A stretch of 64,000 nt of DNA from Symbiodinium kawagutii. Taxonomy: Eukaryota > Sar > Dinophyceae > Suessiales > Symbiodiniaceae. The DNA lies in contig VSDK01015421.1 of the NCBI GenBank assembly GCA_009767595.1, positions 396,341 through 460,340 on the forward strand, given 5' to 3'. The notes beneath the pieces are model-generated. The model saw nothing but the letters and a program-made list of their open reading frames with translations, searched no databases and was not told the origin of the DNA. Positions 55,748-64,000 of this stretch are shown here, piece by piece (positions within the stretch are counted from its first letter, which is position 1; each line of letters opens with the position of its first letter). The position numbers were made by a program, and so were the translations under genes.

Positions 55748-55921
55748 GTGGGCACCTACCGAGAGTTTGTCTTTTTCGACGAGCGCCAGGTCGGGGTCGC
55801 CAGGGCGGAAGCATCACCGGAGCCGTGGCCCTCAGTCCTGGCTGAGGTGTATCCAGAGTATGCCATCATCTACCGACGGCAGTACGATAAGACCAAGGTG
55901 CAGGGAGCAGGGGCGAAGTAG
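55748..55921 (+). CDS. PARP C-terminal exon(s), GTYREFVFFDE motif and stop
   Basis: Acceptor CGTGCAG. Frame VGTYREFVFFDERQ, then 19 extra codons, then VYPEYAIIYRRQYDKTKVQG AGAK and TAG. TYREFVFFDE and YPEYAIIYRR are the last conserved PARP strands, normally adjacent. The 57-base piece between them (55790-55846) starts GT and ends AG, so it is either a tiny intron or an in-frame insertion. Confidence 0.88.
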   Translation: MGTYREFVFFDERQVGVARAEASPEPWPSVLAEVYPEYAIIYRRQYDKTKVQGAGAK

Positions 55922-57310
55922 GGGGCAGCTGATGATTTCGATGGCCAACAGCGCTAGGCATAGCTCAATAGTGACCTGCAACCTAAGCTGCGTGTCGTCA
56001 GCAGGTTCCTCCGGACATGGTCATGCCCACAAGCGGTTCTGGCCTCGATACCTCGGTAAGGGAGGTGTGAGGGTGAAGCCGATCGAAGAATGACGGATGG
56101 GGTGTTCCTCCATCCTTCAATGGATTGCTGTGGGGCTATGGTCATCTCAAGACCTGTAACAAGAAACACATTACATAGCAGGTGAAGACATCCCGCGTTC
56201 TTTCTCTAGAAGCAACGTAATATGACGCCTCATAACCCATTCTGAAATGCCAGGTCAATGTACCACAGGGTACTCAGTGCGAAAGGACAAACAACGTAGA
56301 CATAGAGCAGGAGAGTTCACTGGAAGAACCTAATGATTGCGGCTCCCTAGTTCCCCAGTGATGAGGGGTCATAGCCATAGCTCCTACTGAACCTGTGGCA
56401 TTTACTGCCATGGCAGCCGTGGCAGTAGTAGCTCCTACTGCCATAATTCGTAAAACCGACGCGACTACCACTGCTACTCGTAGTCTCGTCAGCATTAAAC
56501 ATGTATATATATATATAGATTGATAAATCAAACGGCTGTCAGCGACTGGAATGGCCTGGTCGTGCTTTAAGGTACGACCGGCAGATTTTGGCAAATGAAG
56601 CTCGGGAAGGAGTGGAAGATACTTGGCAAAATAGCCAGCATGATTTCGCTTTCACAGTGGTCAATGATAATGCTTGATGGTGGTTGATCATTGATGGTCC
56701 CGGATGGCATGATTCTAAACCATGCACGAATGGACAATGACCAACGCCCGCCAAGAGTAATGATGGCGATTTCTGAAACACACACACGGGGGATAATTTT
56801 GGAGAGCCAGCGTTGGAAAACAAGCCCCCTGTGAGATGATTGCTTTAGTGTGGATAGTGCGGAAGGGCTTGGGATTGCTGCATTGTCAGTCTGTCAATAG
56901 TTCTCTTCGTCCAGGCAGGTTTTAAGTTGGGTGACAATTGGGGTTCGTTCTTATACTATGAATGGTTGATACAAAAGATGATTGGAGGCTATGATGAAAT
57001 TGGCTTGATTTATAAGTGGTATCAATTGGATCCCGTTGGTGGGTATTTTGCTATGGTTGTCTAATATATACCATCAGTGGGGGCTCCCTATTTTGAGACA
57101 CCACCACTTGCCACTAAGCAGTTCTCTACGTTTGGATGCGCATTCGGCATGGTGCAGATGTAAGATGATGCATGTCCCTATAAAGTGGGATTCTTTGTGG
57201 AAGCTCACGTGGGATGACATGGGTCATGTTCAGTACAGCGAACCATTCTCTATTTGAGGTTGGCTTTTTTTGGGCCGTCAAGGTGTTTGTCAATGTCTCT
57301 CAACGTGTAG
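55922..57310. other. 3' end of the PARP-like gene and intergenic sequence
   Basis: No supported exon. A short (TA)n run near 56503-56516. A family-2-like piece near 57016-57110 ends 'ctattttgagacaccacc'. Confidence 0.45.
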
Positions 57311-57415
57311 AAAGGTGGCAGCAGAGAAGAAGATGGAACCAGCTATTGTATATTTTGTTTTTTGATCCATATTTATCAACCACCCACATTTGGGAAAGAT
57401 GGCCAGCTATTCAAG
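57311..57415 (+). CDS. Candidate exon
   Basis: After CGTGTAG the frame reads ERWQQRRRWNQLLYILFFDP YLSTTHIWERWPAIQ, donor G|GTAAGG. Acceptable texture with tryptophans; function unknown. Confidence 0.5.
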
Positions 57416-57821
57416 GTAAGGTGGAGGTGGCTTATCAATTTGAGCCTTTAGTTGTTCTACATATGACATGGATACAAATATACCTACATGGTACATCTAG
57501 GTTTCATTTTGTCTCTGCCCTGCTGTTGCCATCATTCATCACTATGAGCCATCAGCACCCATCACTTTTTCATCAATTTGCCATCAGCGACTACTATCTA
57601 GCCATGAGGCAACTTTGTTAGTTTGCCTTTCTGATTGACGAACAGTTATTTTCATTTGTTCATCTCATATTAACCACTCCAGGTATCTCCAGGTTAAAGG
57701 TCCACCTGATTGACCACCTTGTTAACCACCTTATATCCACCTTATATCCACCTTATATCCACCTTCTCCCCACCTTCTCCCCACCTTTTCCCCACCTTTT
57801 CAACCACTGACCCATGGGTTC

Positions 57822-57918
57822 AGTTCGTGGCTGAGGAACGTCCCGCCAGAGGTGAACAAAGTGCTGTTGGGGGGCCCGGCATGGCCCGGCGCATTCTGGA
57901 CCAGCACCAGCTGAGGGT
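57822..57918 (+). CDS. Candidate exon, frame undecided
   Basis: GC-rich segment open in two frames: QFVAEERPARGEQSAVGGPG MARRILDQHQLR (ending AGG|GTAGGA) and SSWLRNVPPEVNKVLLGGPA W. Preceded by tandem 'ccaccttatatccaccttctcccc'. Confidence 0.45.
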
Positions 57919-58310
57919 AGGATGAAAGTGGGAGAATGGTTGGTTCATATGTTCACTAGCCATGGGCCATAGTAAAACATTAAGTAATGTGGTCAGACTA
58001 TATGGTTCGTACTAATGGTCATGTGAACCTCTCGTATGGAATAACATGTTTAGAGCTTAATTCATGTGAAAAAAGCTTATTTGTGAGAATTCACAAGCTA
58101 TTTAAGGTAACATGAGGGTGTTTTTCAAACTAATTATGGATCTCCTCTTATTTGGATACTAAGCTCCCAGATGCTGGAGGCGGCAACATGTGGCCGTTGG
58201 ACTCGAATTATCTGGAGCTATTCATACCCCGTATATTTACCGTATATGGTGCACTATGGTGCTTTCATCCGTGTGAGAAATATTTAATCTTCAGTGAGGG
58301 ATCCACAAAC

Positions 58311-58360
58311 ATAGAGAGAGAGAGAGTGAGAGAGAGAGAGAGAGAGTGAGAGAGAGAGAT
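58311..58360 (+). repeat. (GA)n microsatellite
   Basis: AGAGAG run with two GTGAG interruptions. Confidence 0.95.
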
Positions 58361-58651
58361 ATTATACGCATTGGGGGGTGGTAGAGGGTTCAAAGACACC
58401 TGTATAACCTTGATCATGTGTGATGTCTATTGTTGATACTTTTGCACCTTTACCACTAGCCATCTTCGACACTTCACATCGTTCAAGACATCGAATTCTC
58501 AATGGTTAACCAAAGTGATATTGATTACTATTTATGACTATATTTTTTATGATGACTATTAGTGACTATTATTGACCATGAATGACTCATTAATGGCCCG
58601 GAGATGATGATGCCCCCTGGTTCCGTTGGTTACGATTTTCCTGGCACCGAG

Positions 58652-58736
58652 GCTCCAAGCCATGAAGGATGAGGAGACCGAAGTGACCATCACCTTCAAC
58701 GACAAAGACTACGTCTCTCGGATGCCGTCACATTGA
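58652..58736 (+). CDS. Candidate exon
   Basis: Frame LQAMKDEETEVTITFNDKDY VSRMPSH then TGA. A GC-rich island in AT-rich DNA; the strand-like 'EVTITFNDKDYV' is clearly protein-like. Not recognised. Confidence 0.5.
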
Positions 58737-59705
58737 CCACCTCCCGAAAGGTGCTTAGCGGTGGATAATGGTGGCGAAGTATGGCTAATGTTGTGGATAA
58801 TGGTATATAGATATAATGGTGGATAAAAGCAGATGATATTGGTAAAGTTGTGGTGTACTACTGCATGGCTAATGGTGATGAATCAATTGTTGTTTAATTG
58901 TTGGTGCACATGTTCTTGTAGGTTTTCTTGTGGGTGCAGCATGTTTGGATGGACATGCGAGGATAATATGATTCACAGATCATCACTTATATACATGCAT
59001 TCTGTTTTGCTGTTTGTGTTCAGGAACATCCTCATATCATCTCATAGATGCTTGGAAACTTCTTGTGTAAATTTACCGATGTGTCTTGGCATAGAAGTTT
59101 TGATGACTTTTCGTCACGAAAGTGACCCATCATGCACCACCATTCAGATGCGTTGAATCCAAGGAATGGCCAGTTGCTGATACACAAAGCGCATTTGTTA
59201 GTTGTTGTTGGTGGTCATTTTTGCTTACCTCTTCCTACACTAAACCTTGGTTGAAATGGTTGTCAACACCAACCTTGAATCCTTTAATAAATCTCACATG
59301 GTTGGTTGGTACGATGATTCATAGTTGACAATGCTCGGTAGATGCCTCAAGATAGTCAATAGATTGTTGACACTGGTTAGATTTCTGGTCGAGAAGCCTT
59401 TTTAAAGAATCATAAATGGCTTTGGGGGGTTGCCAGGCCCAACTATAAACCCGACTTTTGGAGAGATTGCCTTTGGAATTGGCCAGACTTGTTGCATCGA
59501 AGAAGTTCACTCCCTAAAACCCATGAGAGCTGCAGCTGTTCAGTTGCACCACCCTAGTTTCACCAGGTTTCACATGGTTTCACCATACTTGGCCCATCAA
59601 ATATGGAGGGGTTATGAACAAAGGATGGCTATTTTAGCTCACTCATAGCCCTTGTCATTCTCAAGGGTAGTAATTGGGCAATAAGATTCCTTGCCTGCTC
59701 AGCAG

Positions 59706-59821
59706 GCATGCAAATCTCCCCGGGGGCCCAGTTGGACCCCTGCCAGTCGCCCCTGAGATCTTTAACTTGGTGGAAAAGAAGGGCACCAACACCAAGCGCC
59801 CTGGATGCAAGCGAGTGGAAG
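59706..59821 (+). CDS. Candidate exon
   Basis: Acceptor CAGCAG, frame HANLPGGPVGPLPVAPEIFN LVEKKGTNTKRPGCKRVE, donor G|GTGTTA. Good texture and splice sites. Function unknown. Confidence 0.6.
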
Positions 59822-60628
59822 GTGTTACCAGGTGTGAAAAGGCGGCGATCATCACAAGAACATGACACTTAAGGTCGCTGGGATGTGGCATATTCTCAGG
59901 CGCCACTTTTTTATGTGAATCCTTGGAAGGCAGTTTTCGCATCAATATTGTTCACATTGTTCACCTAGATTTGCCGCTTTTTGCACTTCGTGGATTTCAG
60001 TGGATCTCATACGTTTGATTCTTTTTGCCAATGTCAACCAGCATTTCATCAGCACTTTTTTGAGGGGGCACGGATCTATCATGATCATCCCAAGAAGTGT
60101 TTTGTATTTCTCACGAGTGGTGACTTTGTGTCGGTGAACTCTGTTGCTGCCATTTTGTTTGCAACTGGTTGTTTGCTGTTTGTTGTTTGTTGTGCAACTC
60201 GTTGTTTATTGATGTTGCAACTCATTGTTTTCTGTTATTTTTCTGCTTCAATCTCGTGACGATTGTTTCATCGTGTGTTCAGCCGGTGCCAGCAGAATGG
60301 TTCATAGATGCGGCCAAGTCTATGGAACCTATGGGTTTTCCGGTTTGATTTCAGCTGTGAAAGGCTTTACGACGCACCCCCGTTCATGATCATTCATGGA
60401 TATCCAATCGGTTTCAGAGACAACAAACTTGTTTGGAGCATGTTTCTGGTTGGGAGCTGTGTTCGACGTTTTTTCTGCTTTGTGTTTTTTGATGCCTTAT
60501 ACCTACGACCTACGAAATCAAACGGGCTGGAATTCTAGCCTGAATAGGAAAATTTGCCTTTTCAACGATGAGGCTCATTTTCTGCCTGCGCGCCGAAAGC
60601 TTTTTCAAAGCATTTCAAGGCTCAAACG
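59822..60628. other. Flank or 5' untranslated part of the retroelement
   Basis: No supported exon. The retroelement's left end could not be placed, since its other end lies outside the window. Confidence 0.4.
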
Positions 60629-60715
60629 ATGCACAGCCATTGTCAAACATCATCAAACATCAATTTTCGGGGAAATCCATTCGGGTGGAAAACAGCGACA
60701 TATCATGGGGTTTTG

Positions 60716-61066
60716 ATGACCACTTTTGCGAGATTCCTTCAAACTGACCTTGTAAGACGGATGGAATCATGTTTGAACTCCTCCGCTCAAGCTTTCATGG
60801 ACTTCATTTGGGGTGCTGTCCAATTTTGTCAGTGGGGTGTTTCCTCGAACTGGTTTGGCTTGGCTTGTCCGACACACTGCGGCTCTCCTGTCTGGGGCAC
60901 TCTTCTCGGTGTCCTCCTTACTGGATTTTGCCTTGGTGTTGGCCTCACCTTGTTCTCTATCTTCACCCTTTTTGGACTTCGACCCTTTTTGGTGCACCCG
61001 GTTGCTGCTCCTACAGTGACCATCTCCCGGCTGTCACGGTACTTGCATGAGTACCCCCGATCTTGA
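60716..61066 (+). CDS. Small ORF with membrane segment upstream of the polyprotein
   Basis: 116 codons from ATG 60716 (an earlier ATG is at 60629). A hydrophobic segment near the C-terminus (TLLGVLLTGFCLGVGLTLFS) suggests one or two membrane passes, followed by a basic tail RLSRYLHEYPRS. Its stop overlaps the polyprotein ATG at 61047 by 20 bases, so the two may be linked in translation. I recall similar leaders before such polyproteins, without certainty. Confidence 0.5.
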   Translation: MTTFARFLQTDLVRRMESCLNSSAQAFMDFIWGAVQFCQWGVSSNWFGLACPTHCGSPVWGTLLGVLLTGFCLGVGLTLFSIFTLFGLRPFLVHPVAAPTVTISRLSRYLHEYPRS

Positions 61067-61459
61067 GGATTCTGAGGTTGAACTTACTCTGCAATTCTCT
61101 GGACTTCACATCACGGTCAGGGGTCCCATTGAGCGTGCTGCCCTGTTTGTGAGACAGGTATCAAATCTTCCTCGGTCTGAATACGGTGAGTTCCCTGGTC
61201 CCTCATCACCTCCTGCTTCGCCTGGACTTAGAAGCAACGGCTCCTCTGCTGCTGGCTCTCGTGCTGGCTCGGCTCGGGGTGAGACCCGGGCTTCCATCGT
61301 TGCGTCTTTTCCACCTTGTCCTGATCACTTGCTTCTTCGTGCTAGCTCTCGCTTGGGTGGACCTCGTCTTCAGGCAGAGTTGCGTGCCACAAGAGCTTGG
61401 GTTGCGGGGTGCTGGGCAAAGGCTGTCATCGACCGTCGAGTTTCCTCTCCAAACAGGAA
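61047..61459 (+). CDS. Retroelement polyprotein, N-terminal segment (frame A)
   Basis: From ATG: MSTPDLEDSEVELTLQFSGL HITVRGPIERAALFV..., then ETRASIVASFPPCPDHLLL and RATRAWVAGCWAKAVIDRRV SSPNR. This is the usual start of the dinoflagellate polyprotein as I recall it. After SSPNR the expected continuation switches to frame B, which fits loss of one base near 61458-61462. Confidence 0.7.
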
Positions 61460-61666
61460 TTCAGTATCGATTTGCAGAACAGGTACTGGGCAGTTGCCAG
61501 ATCTTCGACTTGCAGGTCTCCTAGGATCTTCACAACAGCCCGGGCCTACCACGCTGCTTTGGGACCACTTGAGGAGGGCGATTCCATTTCCCAGGCTTTC
61601 CCATCCGAGACGGAGGCAAGGATTTACCTGGAGGCGGCGGAGCTCTCTGTTGCCGAGCTTGATTGA
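61460..61666 (+). pseudogene. Retroelement polyprotein, second segment (frame B)
   Basis: FSIDLQNRYWAVARSS ... ISQAFPSETEARIYLEAAEL continues the expected polyprotein and ends at TGA (61664). It lies one frame back from segment one. Confidence 0.65.
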
Positions 61667-61671
61667 TCAAG

Positions 61672-63423
61672 ATGGCCGCGATGCACTCAGAATTGTTGGA
61701 CCGGTACCAGGTTCATGTTTTGGATATCCCTGCAGGCATGGACGACGATGTGGAATCCAATATGGCATTGGCGTTGGTGCTTTTGAAGAGGCATACAGGT
61801 ATGCTGCTGGCAGTTCCCGAGGGGTTCTTTTCGGAGGATGCTCTCTCAGCAGGCCTTGTCGCCGACGCAAATGCTCAGGTTGGACCATCCACAGTTTTGA
61901 CTCAAGCTGCAGGACACAAAGCAGACCTTGCATCTTTGGATCAGCCCGTGCCGACAGAGGGTGCTATGGTTTCAGTGGTGTTGGTCGATGTTTCCGACGA
62001 GTTGGAGCGGTTTCTTCATCCTTTCAGTGCAGACGACCACTCTGTAGAGATGCTGCACACCTTCGAGTTTTCAGATGGCCAGTTGCTGCCCCTTGCTGCT
62101 CCCTTGACAGAAGCGGCTTGGTTGTGGATTCAGGATCCCAGTTCAGGAGACAGAGCTGCCTTCTATTCAGCAGACGAACTTCCAGATGGAGAGCCTCCCC
62201 CAGCTGTGCCTCTTCCTACAAGAAGTACCCCCAGGAATCCAGGCGGTTCTTCTACCAGAAGAGGACCGGGTCAAGGCACAGCAGATGGACAGAAAAAGGC
62301 AAGACCGACTGTGGCAGGCCTTGCGGCTTCCTTGGAGAAGATCACGGAGTCGCTACCTCTGCTCACGGATCAGCTTTCGACTGTTGCAAGGAAGCAACAG
62401 GAGATGGAGGAGCGCTTCATGACCGGTTTGGAAAGTCAGTCCAGACCATCTGCCTTGCGACAGCCACTGGGAGCCTCAGCTATGGATGGCTTAGGAAGAT
62501 CCTCGAGGACTCCGAGCTCTTTGATTCAGGAAATGCCGCCACCATCTCGAAGTACGTCGTACCGTGCTCAGACCTCGTCACCTGCCAGGCCAAGAGTTTC
62601 CTTTTTGGCTCAGCAAGAAGTGGAGGAGCTGACGGAGGACAAGATGGATCCCGATGGTGGCTCGGAGCTCGCCAAGGCAATTCTGGTTCAGAGTCAGGCC
62701 TTGACGACGTTGGTGAATCACCTGGCTTCTTCAGACCCCCTCCAGGACTTGGCTTCGTCCTCAAGCTCGAGCATCTCCTCGAAGGGTTCTCAGGGACGTC
62801 TTCGCCTACAGCAAGAGTTGGCTCAGAAGAAGGGGACATTCTTCCAGTCCGTGCTGCAAGCGATGGCTCGAAGGATGCAGCCGACGCAGGTGGCAGAACA
62901 GAGCCCTTTGGAGTTGTCCAGTCGGGGCATCACTCCTTCGGCGTATCTGGAACGCTACGGGGGCTACGGAAGAGTTCGAGAGCTGGGCTGTATCCAATGG
63001 CAAGTTGGGTTGATCCTCGAGCACCTTCAGCACGAGCAGATCACAGCAGCGAAGGATGCCACGGCCTTGCTTGCGGTGTGTTTGGAACAGATGGCTTTGG
63101 ACAATGGGAGGTCAGACGTTGGTCTCCTGTTAGCACTGACAGAGGAGCCGCCGGCGGGAGTCTTCACGAACAGGTCGCTGCAAGGTGTCCATCATGGTCG
63201 CCCTTTTGCTCCACTCGCAGACCAGAAGTGGATCACGACGACCCTGGCCTTCATCAGAGAGATGGATTTGATTGCCAGCAGGCGATTGGATGCGACCTCA
63301 AAGAACAACGAGAAGAATCCCAACCCGGCAGCACCAGATGCACCAGGACCCAAGAAAGCTCCAAAGAAGCAACCCAAAGGAAAGGGAAAGCAAAAGCAGC
63401 CTGCTCAAGAAGAAGAGGCGTGA
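61672..63423 (+). CDS. Retroelement gag-like segment (frame C)
   Basis: 583 codons from ATG. Acidic N-terminal domain (LLDRYQVHVLDIPAGMDDDV ... 'MALALVLLKRHTGMLLAVPE'), a proline/serine/threonine-rich basic linker, a helical stretch (LAASLEKITESLPLLTDQLS), then a conserved region (GTFFQSVLQAMARRMQPTQV ... 'YLERYGGYGRVRELG', 'AKDATALLAVCLEQ', 'FAPLADQKWITTTLAFIREM') and a lysine/glutamine-rich tail. The role is presumably RNA binding or particle formation, from position only. Ends in TGA where the next segment shifts frame. Confidence 0.75.
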   Translation: MAAMHSELLDRYQVHVLDIPAGMDDDVESNMALALVLLKRHTGMLLAVPEGFFSEDALSAGLVADANAQVGPSTVLTQAAGHKADLASLDQPVPTEGAMVSVVLVDVSDELERFLHPFSADDHSVEMLHTFEFSDGQLLPLAAPLTEAAWLWIQDPSSGDRAAFYSADELPDGEPPPAVPLPTRSTPRNPGGSSTRRGPGQGTADGQKKARPTVAGLAASLEKITESLPLLTDQLSTVARKQQEMEERFMTGLESQSRPSALRQPLGASAMDGLGRSSRTPSSLIQEMPPPSRSTSYRAQTSSPARPRVSFLAQQEVEELTEDKMDPDGGSELAKAILVQSQALTTLVNHLASSDPLQDLASSSSSSISSKGSQGRLRLQQELAQKKGTFFQSVLQAMARRMQPTQVAEQSPLELSSRGITPSAYLERYGGYGRVRELGCIQWQVGLILEHLQHEQITAAKDATALLAVCLEQMALDNGRSDVGLLLALTEEPPAGVFTNRSLQGVHHGRPFAPLADQKWITTTLAFIREMDLIASRRLDATSKNNEKNPNPAAPDAPGPKKAPKKQPKGKGKQKQPAQEEEA

Positions 63424-64000
63424 AACCTACCCTCCTTCAATCGCCTTCAGGTGTGTGTTCCCGTGATCATCATGAAGGTGATGCTGCAGGTTTGCATGAT
63501 GCCACCACTTTGTTTTCGAAGGTTGTTGCTTCTTTGCCTAGATGGATTTTGGGGACAAAGACGCAGTTTGCCAGTCTCCTTGCATGCTCATTTTCACTCC
63601 GTTGCCGTGGAGATGCCCCGGCTACCATAGTCTTTCCATTGCCACTTGCAGATTTTGGTGTCTTCGATGGTAGTGGCCCCAGACTGTCGAAGAGGAGGTG
63701 GTCAACCCTTTTGAGGAAGAGGCTTTTGCATGTTGTCATTGTTGCCTTGAACTACCTTGAAGGGAGTTTGCATCATGGATCTCTTCATTTGCTTGGGAGG
63801 CGACCGAATCAAGTTCATCGTGCAGTTCACTCACGTCTTTGGTCGCTGTTGGCTATGTGTGATTCACCTAGCATTGGCTGCATTCCAGTTGTGCCAGGTC
63901 GGTCTGGTCCTGAATTCATTGCTCGTTTACATGAATTGGAGCAATTTGCGAAACGTGAAGGCTTTTTCAATGTTGAGTCCTACACTGCGGGGCCCCAGGA
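63424..64000 (+). CDS. Retroelement segment before reverse transcriptase (frame A), partial
   Basis: Open to the window end: VVASLPRWILGTKTQFASLL ..., then RKRLLHVVIVALNYLEGSLH, 'LLGRRPNQVHRAVHSRLWSL' and VVPGRSGPEFIARLHELEQF AKREGFF. I recall this block directly upstream of the reverse transcriptase in dinoflagellate elements. It is in the same frame as the segment at 61047 and lacks its 3' end. Confidence 0.7.

Larger units (their letters stand above)
60629..64000 (+). mobile_element. Dinoflagellate retroelement, 5' part, frame-disrupted
   Basis: Holds a small membrane-protein ORF and then polyprotein segments in the order I recall for abundant dinoflagellate retroelements: N-terminal basic region, gag-like region, then the region before reverse transcriptase. 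The conserved stretches fall in three different frames, so the copy looks damaged by small deletions. The reverse transcriptase itself would lie beyond 64000. Family recognition is from memory. Confidence 0.75.

Noticed and set aside
1-64000. tRNA, rRNA or snRNA genes
   Set aside because: No cloverleaf or box motifs were seen by eye; a covariance-model scan would be needed to exclude them.

Overview
The window looks like nuclear DNA of a dinoflagellate, most likely a symbiodiniacean; that placement is inference from style and recalled families, not a database match. The signs are short coding exons of high GC scattered in long AT-richer introns, splice donors that are often GC as well as GT, repeat proteins with a ubiquitin-like N-terminus, candidate relict spliced-leader fragments, abundant small inverted-repeat elements, and a retroelement polyprotein of a type I recall as common in dinoflagellates. 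Nearly all believable coding sequence lies on the + strand, as expected for unidirectional gene arrays.

Layout. 0.7-2.45 kb: intronless gene for a ubiquitin-like plus FNIP-repeat protein. 3-40.4 kb: about 38 candidate small exons of unrecognised genes, separated by introns rich in 'atggttgatgg'-like sequence and by four families of about 75-145 bp inverted-repeat elements. At least two gene ends are suggested, by exons running into stops at 32.86 and 40.40 kb. 40.9-55.92 kb: a gene ending in a poly(ADP-ribose) polymerase (PARP) catalytic domain, cut into tiny exons whose phases match at the well-resolved junctions. A 1.76 kb array of an 11-bp unit (45.66-47.43 kb) and a complete intronless ubiquitin-like/RCC1-repeat gene (48.64-49.96 kb) lie between its exons. 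53.13-54.35 kb holds a 656-bp-offset direct duplication. 57-60 kb: a few more candidate exons. 60.6-64 kb: the 5' part of a retroelement, cut by the window end just before the expected reverse transcriptase.

The most interesting signal is at 43.03-43.17 kb. An inverted-repeat element sits between two perfect AGGT copies inside what reads as one exon. Removing the element plus one AGGT restores an open frame and leaves GT...AG intron ends, as expected if a transposon insertion created an intron. Related elements with 4-5 bp target duplications elsewhere (AATT, ACTT, TATA, CATTA, AACTA) support a mobile source.

Limits: all exon calls come from reading frames, codon texture and splice dinucleotides by eye. 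Boundaries may be off by some bases, and which exons join into which gene is unknown except for the PARP domain.
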